Shown here: piece by piece, positions 5,666 to 12,441 of the stretch
How the letters are laid out: each line of letters starts with the position of its first letter
Numbering within the stretch: position 1 is the stretch's first letter
From: Acidobacteriota bacterium
Lineage (GTDB): Bacteria; Acidobacteriota; Blastocatellia; Pyrinomonadales; Pyrinomonadaceae
Reading direction: 5' to 3'
Assembly: GCA_024640445.1 (NCBI GenBank)
Contig: JAHEEZ010000096.1
Location: 1 to 12,441 of the forward strand
Length of the DNA: 12,441 nt
The notes under the pieces: model-generated
Seen by the model: the letters and a program-made list of their open reading frames with translations, nothing else
What the model was told of the DNA's origin: nothing
Databases searched by the model: none
Translations under genes and position numbers: made by a program

Positions 5666-8600
5666 AGAAGGCCTGGGAGAACCTGAAATGAAACTGGCCC
5701 TGGTACAAACGGAAGACCCCGTCAGGGGGAATATCGTTAGGAATGATGAACTTTGGAGGATTTAGCAGATAGCCGTAATCGACCGCGAACTCGCCTCCGA
5801 ACGGGGTTCTGTAACGGAATCCCAGCCCGACTGTGTGCGACCATCGCGCCGCCAGGTTTGTCTGAAACGGATCGCCCGGAATCGCGGCAGCCGGTTTGAA
5901 GATCTCTGATGTGGTCCTGTAAACGTTTCCGCCGTCGTAAAAAGGAACGGCCCGCAGCGATTTATTAATAGGAACCCGTGCCTCCAGGTTCACGATCGCC
6001 ATGCCGTTCCCGCCAAACGGGACCGTAAACGGGTCAAGCGTTATTTCGTCTCCCTGCTGATCGATGAACGTGCCCTCAGGCACCACGACGACCCGCGGAC
6101 CGGCCGTTTCGAAGTCAAAGCCGCGAAGCGTGGTGGATCCTCCGGCAAAGAAACGTTCGCTGATCGGCAGGATTCCGTTCAAACCTTCGTACTCAGTGCC
6201 TGTAAACCGGTCTCCGCCGGCGAAGACGTTTGAAAGACCGAGTATGACTCTTCCGGCGAACGTCGTCTTGCGAAGCGCATTGATCGTATAGTAGCGGTTG
6301 TAACTGATCTGCAGCCGATTGAAGCCGATGTTTGCCCCGAGGGCGGGAGTCGAGAGTTTGTACTCGGCAGTCAGGTAATCGCCTTCGGTCGGGTCGCCTG
6401 CGTTGTAGCGGCACGGTTCACCGGGTTCTCCTTTGGAGATCATGTCCAGCAGAGTGAACTTAACCGAGCAGTTCTTTCGTGTGTCCCGAGCCAAAGTCAC
6501 CGTGAAACCGGAAAGCCGCACTTTTGCGTCGGGCCTTAGAAGGTCTGCTATCAAGAGGCTCTCGATGTTATAAAGGCGGACATCCTCAAATCCGTACCTG
6601 AAGAAAACGATCGTCCTGTCTTTTCTACTGAGTGTTCGGCTGGTCTCAGCGGAAAGAGTGAACCGGTTAATTGTTGGATCGCCGGCGGGATTTCCGTACA
6701 CGTCGATCGGAGTACCGTTTTCATCTACCCTTTGGACGATGCCGAATGTGCCCTGATCGAATGTCGACCGAAAGAACCTGGTTACCGTTGTGTCCCTTTG
6801 GTACTGAGCCGAAAGTGTCAGAGAAGCGAACGATCGCTTCCCGTTTTTGTCTTTGCCGTCTGAAATGAATCGGGGCCGTACGTAATCGAACTGGACCAGC
6901 TGCTGCCTTTGGCTGACCCGCACCTGCGCTCCGCCCTGATGGAGGCTGCCGAAAAGGTTGAAGTGCCGTATGTCGAAGAATCCGCTGAATCCGAGATCCG
7001 TCGAATATCCGCCGCCGTAAGTGATCAATCTCGAGGGCTTTTCATCCACGCTGACAAGAATGTCGGACAGACGGGCGGCTCCGTCGGGGCTTTCGCCTGC
7101 AGGCTCGGGTTTTACTTCAACAGTATCGAACGCATCAGTGGAATAAAGGTTCTGCTCGCTTGTGAAGAGGTCGGTCTGTCGAAGTACCGTACCCGGCTTG
7201 AGATCGATGGACTTAAGGATAGCTTTCTCTTTGGTCTGTTCCGTCCCGCTTACCAGGATCCGATTGACCAGAACGCGCTTGCCTTCGTTCTCGATACTGA
7301 AGATGAGCTTTACCTCGTCGTGATCCGCATCCGCCTTGTCGGGGAGTTCTTCGATGGCGAAAGAGACGGACGCATCGAAATAACCGTGGTCGGCATAGAA
7401 TTGTGCAAGCCTGCGCACCCCGTTCCTGGCCTTTGCCCGAGAGTATGCCCCGCCTTCCAGTTTAGGAAGCTCCGATCTCAGCTGACCGTCGGAGAAATCT
7501 ACATTGTCTGCTATCTGGACCTCAGCGACCGTGGTCTGGATTCCTTCCTCAACGACGAACGTTATGATCAGGTCCTCTCCGTCCGGCGACACACCCTGTT
7601 TGACCCCGACCCTTGCCTGCCTGTAACCGAGCTCGGCCATTACCGAGAGGATTCTCTGACGGTCTTTCTGAAGAAGGTCAAGGCTTGTATAGCCGCGGCC
7701 ATATCCGAGATATGGAACGATTCCTATGATGCTGGCTTCCTGGGACTCCAGGATGGTCGCTATTTCCTCGACCGAAAACTTGTCTGTACCTTCCAACCGT
7801 ATGTCCACAAGCTTTAGCCTGCGATTCAGGTCCACGTCGTATTTGACGCTCACCGTACGGCCTTCAAGTTCAGCGCCCGTCAGGGCAGTACACAACTCTT
7901 CTGTCCCATTCTCCGTAACAGTCGCTTCATCCTCGCTGAAAGCGGGTTCGACCGAGCAGTACGGCGTTGCGGAAGCGAAGAAATAGCCTTTCTCCTGAAA
8001 GTGGTTCTCAAGCCTCCGTTCGCCTTCAACGATCGCGGAGTAATCGAGAGTGCCTTCTCTCAGAAGCGGCAGAAGCCTCAACCTCGTCTTGTCGCTTATC
8101 TTTTCCGACCCGGAATCCACCTCAACGTCTACGACCGGGCCTGCATCGCCGGATACTTCTATGTCTATGGTGTTGGTCTCGTTCTCGAAGACTATGCGGG
8201 CTTCACCAAGGTTCGGAGCGAGAAATTTCTGTTCGCGGAGAGCAGCCCTTATCTGATCAATGTCCGATTCCAGGTCGGCGCGGGAAAACAGATTTCCGGT
8301 TTGCAGTTTCAGCCGGGGCAAGAGATCTTCCTTGTTCAGCTTTTCGACGTTAATGTCGAACTTTCCCATCCGCGCCTGTTTTCCCGGCATTACGTCGAAG
8401 AATACGCTGACCTCGGTATCATTCTGAAGGGGTTCCTGACGAGAGTTAACCTCCGCCTCAAAATAGCCCCGGTCGCGAAGATACGTCAGGATGGCACTTC
8501 CGTTCTCCTCGAGTATTCGGTCCGAAACGGTGCTGCCTGGCGAAAGGAGATTCAGCTGCAGAAGGATCTGCGCCTCAGTGACTGCAGAGCCTGTCGCTTC

Positions 8601-9023
8601 GCCGACATTTACTGACACTTTCGCGGCGCGGGATATTCTCTTGATGGTAAATCTGACGATTACTTCGTCGTTTCCAACCGGTTCGGCCTCAACGATCGCC
8701 GAAACGATCCGGTCCGTTTCATATAGATCCTGAAGGGCGGAGCGCACCTTAACCGCAGAATATCTCTCGCCAAGCGCATTTCCCGCTACCAGCCGGAACC
8801 GTTCGAAGGAGGAAACGTCGCGGTCCGTTCCCGCGAACGCGATGTCGATACGGGCTATCTTCCTGTCTTCTAGGTCCGTCTGGGCATTGACCTGCACCGC
8901 CAGAGAAAGAAAAAGAAAGAGTGCCAGGGCAATTGCGCGGGATCGAATCAAAGCGGTATCCACCCGCCGCCGGATTCGCGCTTGCCCTGAAGGGACGGAG
9001 TTGTTCGCCAGTAACCTATTCAC
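5664..9023 (-). CDS. Omp85-family outer membrane assembly protein (BamA/TamA-like) with about seven POTRA domains
   Basis: 1119 aa from a GTG at 9021-9023. Omp85 proteins fold or insert other proteins into the outer membrane; periplasmic POTRA repeats feed a 16-strand C-terminal barrel. A long basic N-region and hydrophobic run (about 27-47, ending VNAQ) form the signal peptide. I divide the periplasmic part into seven POTRA-like units near residues 54-130, 133-212, 216-292, 297-399, 402-493, 496-580 and 584-661, marked by recurring GYF/GYR helix-to-strand turns (RDRGYFEA, QEKGYFFA, AELGYRQA, ADHGYFDA). The barrel covers about 664-1119, with the loop-6 motif GGSTTLRGF (961-969, equivalent to VRGF/Y) and a beta-signal ending in Phe (FHFRFSQAF). 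E. coli BamA has five POTRAs and TamA three, so this arm is long. Four cysteines occur in two near pairs (356/378 in POTRA 4; 852/871 in the barrel). It overlaps the upstream tamB-like stop by one base, which favours a TamA-like role; a BamA role is the alternative. Confidence 0.93.
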   Translation of the reverse strand: MNRLLANNSVPSGQARIRRRVDTALIRSRAIALALFLFLSLAVQVNAQTDLEDRKIARIDIAFAGTDRDVSSFERFRLVAGNALGERYSAVKVRSALQDLYETDRIVSAIVEAEPVGNDEVIVRFTIKRISRAAKVSVNVGEATGSAVTEAQILLQLNLLSPGSTVSDRILEENGSAILTYLRDRGYFEAEVNSRQEPLQNDTEVSVFFDVMPGKQARMGKFDINVEKLNKEDLLPRLKLQTGNLFSRADLESDIDQIRAALREQKFLAPNLGEARIVFENETNTIDIEVSGDAGPVVDVEVDSGSEKISDKTRLRLLPLLREGTLDYSAIVEGERRLENHFQEKGYFFASATPYCSVEPAFSEDEATVTENGTEELCTALTGAELEGRTVSVKYDVDLNRRLKLVDIRLEGTDKFSVEEIATILESQEASIIGIVPYLGYGRGYTSLDLLQKDRQRILSVMAELGYRQARVGVKQGVSPDGEDLIITFVVEEGIQTTVAEVQIADNVDFSDGQLRSELPKLEGGAYSRAKARNGVRRLAQFYADHGYFDASVSFAIEELPDKADADHDEVKLIFSIENEGKRVLVNRILVSGTEQTKEKAILKSIDLKPGTVLRQTDLFTSEQNLYSTDAFDTVEVKPEPAGESPDGAARLSDILVSVDEKPSRLITYGGGYSTDLGFSGFFDIRHFNLFGSLHQGGAQVRVSQRQQLVQFDYVRPRFISDGKDKNGKRSFASLTLSAQYQRDTTVTRFFRSTFDQGTFGIVQRVDENGTPIDVYGNPAGDPTINRFTLSAETSRTLSRKDRTIVFFRYGFEDVRLYNIESLLIADLLRPDAKVRLSGFTVTLARDTRKNCSVKFTLLDMISKGEPGEPCRYNAGDPTEGDYLTAEYKLSTPALGANIGFNRLQISYNRYYTINALRKTTFAGRVILGLSNVFAGGDRFTGTEYEGLNGILPISERFFAGGSTTLRGFDFETAGPRVVVVPEGTFIDQQGDEITLDPFTVPFGGNGMAIVNLEARVPINKSLRAVPFYDGGNVYRTTSEIFKPAAAIPGDPFQTNLAARWSHTVGLGFRYRTPFGGEFAVDYGYLLNPPKFIIPNDIPPDGVFRLYQGQFHFRFSQAF

Positions 9024-9034
9024 TAAAACCTCTT
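9021..9034 (-). promoter_or_regulatory. Ribosome site and TAGTG stop/start overlap joining the two TAM-like genes
   Basis: On the minus strand the last codons of the tamB-like gene read AAG AGG TTT TAG and the next gene begins GTG at the G of that stop. AAGAGG (9029-9034) therefore serves as a Shine-Dalgarno five bases before the GTG. This supports the GTG at 9023 over the later in-frame GTG at 8963, and indicates translational coupling. Confidence 0.75.
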
Positions 9035-12000
9035 GCGCAAACGGATCTCAAAGCCGAAATTATTTCGGTTTCGGGTCACATTAGTGAGCGCGCGCTGTTC
9101 ATATTGCGCTACAAATGAAAGGCGATTTGAAACCCTGTACTCGAGCGCGAGCACCTGGTTCTGGTCTTGAGAAAGATTTGTGGAATAGGTGACGAGCAGA
9201 TTCCTGTTGATCTGGCGCCCGACCGTGAGGCGAGCTGTCGGATTGCCGCGCTGGCCGGAGACGATAGGATCAAGAGTAAACCGGTTGAGGCCGAAAAGTT
9301 TGTCAGTCGCCCTGGTTATCGGTTTATTGATGATCTCGTCGGTCAGGATCTCTGCGGCTGTGTTCAGGCCGCTTTGGGCATACGTGGGAATTCCCGTGCC
9401 GGTATTGGAGAGGCTCCCCGTAGTAATTAGCGAGACCACATCCGCCTGCGGAAGCGCGGGATTTGAACGCAGTGTCGCTGAAAGAGATTCGGTGTCGGTC
9501 AGGCTTCCGCTAAGTACCACAAACACCTGGTACCCGCCGATCTCAGTTTCGGCCTGCAGGTTTATCACCGGTTCGATCGTCGTATTCGGCGGAAACGTAA
9601 GAACGCCCCTCTGAACTTCGTAACGATCATCCCTGAAGAGTATGGTTCCACGGTTGGCCGTGATCCTCCCGGATATTCTCGGGACCTCAACATCGCCTGT
9701 CACGCGGAGGTCCGCTGAAGCGGTCAGGTCCGCGATGTTGTTCCGGATGACAAGCGCGTCCCGGCCGTAGATGCGGATGTCCAGCCGGGTCTCGGCAAAC
9801 AAAGAAGTATCGTCGGTGCTTTTTGCCAAAGATGTGTCTCGCCTTCCGCTAATAAAGTCCGCGAGATCGATGTCCCGTGCATAAACACTCCTCCGCGCGT
9901 AGAAATTACCCGACACAAGGGCCGCAAATCCAGATGGTCCGCGCTTACCGCTGATCACAAGATCGGCATTGCCTGTTGTCATGAAATCGACAGGAAGCGG
10001 CGCCGTGACGTTCGCACCCTTAATGTCCAGCCTGAGATCGTCAATGAGAAGTTCGTCCGTGAGTATCACCGCGCCCGAGATGCCTACCCGGCCGCCGCCA
10101 AGCCGCCCGACTATTTCCTCTCCCTCGCTTCCGCCATCATTGCATCCGATCTGCACCTGGCTTGTATTGAAGAGGATACAGCCTTTCAATGCTTCGAGCG
10201 TGATCCTCTTCGAGCCGACGAAAGTCGCAACGGATCCCCTCTCAAGCTGTCCCCTGCCGTTCAGTCTTGCGGTTCGATTGATACCGGTAAGGGTTATCCC
10301 CACATCGGCGAGGCCGCTGAAAAAGAAATTGGATGAGATCGCATTCAACACGCGAAGGTCCATCCTTCCGTTTAACGCGAGGTTGTTTACCCCACTGTCC
10401 GATAGGGCCTTCGTGCCGTTCACCGTCAGGTTGGTGCCGCCTCCCGAGAATTTTGCGTTGTCGACGGTGACCTGGTTGAAATCAAACGTGATGTCTACCG
10501 CATTGGTCGCCTGGAGCCCAGTTTCACCCACCTGCAAAGTGAACTGATCCAGAACCGCGCTGCCGCGGAGCAGGTCCGCAGTGAAGACGCGGTTGCCCGA
10601 AGCGTCGGTTCCGACCAGGTTTCCCGCAAGCGAGATCTTGCCGCTGGCGGATCCGCCGACTTCGACCTTTTCAGGGTCGGGCTTTCTGAATATCGCGATG
10701 AATGGCCCCAATGGCACTTTGTCGAACGTGGACGACGCCCTGAACGGAACGTCATCGTCGCCAAGATCCGCCTCCGCCGTGATCGACTGTTCACCGCCGC
10801 CCGCGTGCGAAACGAAGTCGGCGGTCAGCATTTGATTCGCGGTCTGACCACTAAAGGTGATCCTCCCAAACGAATTTCCGTTGACGATCAGCTGGTCGCC
10901 CTCGCCTTTGAAGCTGATACGATAGCTCGCCGTATCATCCAGGCGGCCGGCGACCTTGGCTTCCAGATCGACGGAACCGTCCGCATCGGGAACACGGCTG
11001 TCCTTCGGAATGAACGCAAGAAGCCTGGAGGCCGGAACGTCGACCGCGGTTACGTCAAAATCGAAAGTCTTCGTGTCGGTGCTGTAGGTCCCCTTGGAGG
11101 TCAGCTGTCCTTCACCAAACCGTGCGTCGAATTTGTCGATCTTGACCAGTGAACCGAGAAAGCTGACATTTGCCAGCAGTTCGTCGAACGTCTGCCCGTT
11201 GAGCGTTCCCGCCTTGGCACGCAGGTCGGCTTTGCCGCGAAGATCGTCGGGAAGCCCGGCGATATCAAGATCTCCGCTCGTCTTCGCTCTCAGTTCCTGA
11301 AATGACGACGGAAGCGACTTTATGGGGACTGCGCTGAAAAGTGTACCGATGTTGAACCCGTCGAGCCTTGCGGCGACGGATGTGTTGTTCTGTCCGCCTG
11401 CAGGGATCACCGCGCTGAACGACATGCTGCCTCCGCCTTCTTCCTGAAGTTTCCCGTCGGTTATTGTCAGGCCTGTTGGTGCGAGGCTGAATTGAGCGGA
11501 GAGTGATCCAAGGTTCCTGGAATGAGCAGTGATCGAACCGAGAGAAGCGTTTCCCGCCAAGTACGGATCGTCGATCCTCCCTGTAAGTGTCCCTTCAAAG
11601 GTGAAATTTCCTGCGAAATGGCCGTCCATCGAGTCGAGTTGTTCCCTTAGAGCCGGCGAAAGGTCGAAGATCCTGATCAGGCGCTCCATCTCTCCTGCGT
11701 CGGAGGACCTTGACTCGATCGCCAGGTTCGAGTTCTCTCCAAAAAGGTCGAGATCCCCGCTGGCGGTGAACACAGATCTGTCGCTTGTCAGCCGGGCCTC
11801 GGAAAGCGTCACAAGGCCGTTGTCAGAAGTCGCGGCGATACTCCCGGACACGGGGAGGAATCCGCTGTCGTCGTTTCCCGCGGTTGCAGTAACCTTAGCG
11901 TCAAAAGTACCACTGATCTGCCTTACGTTGTCCTCCGGAAATGAGATGTCCGCGCGGCCCGTGGTCTTGCCCTCCAACGGGAATATGCTGCCGGAGCCGA

Positions 12001-12441
12001 TAGCGAGGACCTTGGCGATATCAAGATCCGTGAAATAGGCATCGACTTTCGATTTGGCGCCGCTTTTGAGAGCGATCACCGCGGAACCGTTCATCTGGCC
12101 GTCCATCACCTCGGCGTCAAGGTTCTTCAGCCTGATGCTATCGTTGTCCGCTTCAACCGAGGCGCGCGCGGAGCCGAGGTTGATCTTTCCGATGAGCCCG
12201 CTGCCGAGTGTCATGTCAAGGCTCGCGCGGTAGCGGCCGGAAGGCTCTAGCACGAAAACAGGCTTGTAGACCGCGACCTCCTCAAGCGTCCCGTTACCTT
12301 TCAGATCGACCGTTCCGGGAGCGAAGTCGGCTGTGCTTCCTTCGATGACGCCCTTGCGGACCGAAAGCCGCACGCCTGCGATATTGAGATTCGCAAGCAC
12401 TGCCGAATCGGTCTCCACTCTCGCGATCCTGACAACGGGGG
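9023..12441 (-). CDS. tamB: Translocation/assembly module TamB-family protein (DUF490/AsmA-like), partial at N-terminus
   Basis: 1138 whole codons are visible; the frame stays open past the GTG at 12418 to the window edge, so the true start and inner-membrane anchor lie outside. TamB proteins span the periplasm as a long hydrophobic-grooved beta-taco and work with an Omp85 partner in outer-membrane protein insertion, and are linked to phospholipid transport. The sequence is almost entirely short beta-strand repeats of the type seen in AsmA/TamB proteins (for example DLDIAGLPDDLRGKADLRAK and GRITANRGTILFRDDRYEV). The C-terminal part (about the last 350 residues) matches the DUF490 domain: VPRISGRITANRGTI, a PPNTTIEPVINLQAETEI segment, TLRSNPALPQADVVSLITTG, and an end LTVGRQINRNLLVTYSTNLS through to a terminal RKRF. 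Only two cysteines occur, 12 residues apart (747 and 759 counted from the GTG at 12418). The gene directly precedes, and overlaps, the Omp85 gene. Confidence 0.9.
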   Translation of the reverse strand, partial: PVVRIARVETDSAVLANLNIAGVRLSVRKGVIEGSTADFAPGTVDLKGNGTLEEVAVYKPVFVLEPSGRYRASLDMTLGSGLIGKINLGSARASVEADNDSIRLKNLDAEVMDGQMNGSAVIALKSGAKSKVDAYFTDLDIAKVLAIGSGSIFPLEGKTTGRADISFPEDNVRQISGTFDAKVTATAGNDDSGFLPVSGSIAATSDNGLVTLSEARLTSDRSVFTASGDLDLFGENSNLAIESRSSDAGEMERLIRIFDLSPALREQLDSMDGHFAGNFTFEGTLTGRIDDPYLAGNASLGSITAHSRNLGSLSAQFSLAPTGLTITDGKLQEEGGGSMSFSAVIPAGGQNNTSVAARLDGFNIGTLFSAVPIKSLPSSFQELRAKTSGDLDIAGLPDDLRGKADLRAKAGTLNGQTFDELLANVSFLGSLVKIDKFDARFGEGQLTSKGTYSTDTKTFDFDVTAVDVPASRLLAFIPKDSRVPDADGSVDLEAKVAGRLDDTASYRISFKGEGDQLIVNGNSFGRITFSGQTANQMLTADFVSHAGGGEQSITAEADLGDDDVPFRASSTFDKVPLGPFIAIFRKPDPEKVEVGGSASGKISLAGNLVGTDASGNRVFTADLLRGSAVLDQFTLQVGETGLQATNAVDITFDFNQVTVDNAKFSGGGTNLTVNGTKALSDSGVNNLALNGRMDLRVLNAISSNFFFSGLADVGITLTGINRTARLNGRGQLERGSVATFVGSKRITLEALKGCILFNTSQVQIGCNDGGSEGEEIVGRLGGGRVGISGAVILTDELLIDDLRLDIKGANVTAPLPVDFMTTGNADLVISGKRGPSGFAALVSGNFYARRSVYARDIDLADFISGRRDTSLAKSTDDTSLFAETRLDIRIYGRDALVIRNNIADLTASADLRVTGDVEVPRISGRITANRGTILFRDDRYEVQRGVLTFPPNTTIEPVINLQAETEIGGYQVFVVLSGSLTDTESLSATLRSNPALPQADVVSLITTGSLSNTGTGIPTYAQSGLNTAAEILTDEIINKPITRATDKLFGLNRFTLDPIVSGQRGNPTARLTVGRQINRNLLVTYSTNLSQDQNQVLALEYRVSNRLSFVAQYEQRALTNVTRNRNNFGFEIRLRKRF

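Noticed and set aside
6909..7817. 302-codon open frame on the plus strand, antisense to the Omp85 gene
   Set aside because: It starts at TTG, has no recognisable domain, and lies wholly inside a well-supported gene. Long antisense frames are common opposite GC-biased coding sequence.
9969..10547. 192-codon plus-strand frame antisense to the tamB-like gene
   Set aside because: Pro/Ser/Arg-rich shadow translation with no domain; the minus-strand TamB reading is continuous through it.

Overview
The window reads as chromosomal DNA of a Gram-negative (diderm) bacterium, roughly 55% GC by eye. An outer-membrane Omp85 barrel protein is encoded directly after a TamB-type inter-membrane protein, and several products carry signal peptides. 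The style of the proteins (multi-POTRA Omp85, DsbD-type N-terminal domain, small zinc-ribbon membrane protein, NTF2-like secreted protein) suggests Acidobacteriota, perhaps the Blastocatellia/Pyrinomonadaceae. That placement is inference from recall and was not tested. I see no mobile elements, CRISPR arrays, tRNA or rRNA.

Left part (1-2062, minus strand): the 5' part of a secreted protein with a DsbD-type N-terminal domain, cut by the window edge, preceded by a plausible sigma-70 promoter. Next comes a two-gene unit in which rlmN (23S rRNA/tRNA A2503/A37 methyltransferase) is followed 13 bp later by an unrecognised single-span membrane protein. Divergent from rlmN, on the plus strand (2169-3259), is a tight pair: a zinc-ribbon multi-span membrane protein and a secreted NTF2/SnoaL-like protein.

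Middle (3260-5665, plus strand): a roughly 300-bp non-coding stretch with several inverted repeats and one sigma-54-like sequence, then a large membrane-bound cyclic-di-GMP protein. The latter joins HD-GYP (phosphodiesterase), GAF (sensor) and GGDEF (diguanylate cyclase) domains in one chain and ends at a clear intrinsic terminator.

Right part (5664-12441, minus strand): a TamB-family protein (N-terminus beyond the window) overlapping by one base a 1119-aa Omp85/BamA-TamA protein with about seven POTRA repeats. The two are probably translationally coupled and should form a TAM-like bridge from the inner to the outer membrane for outer-membrane protein insertion or lipid transport. This two-gene unit, with its order reversed relative to E. 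coli tamAB and its extended periplasmic arm, and the HD-GYP/GAF/GGDEF fusion are the most notable items. I found no convincing evidence of a wholly new system; most of the window is well-explained core and envelope biology.
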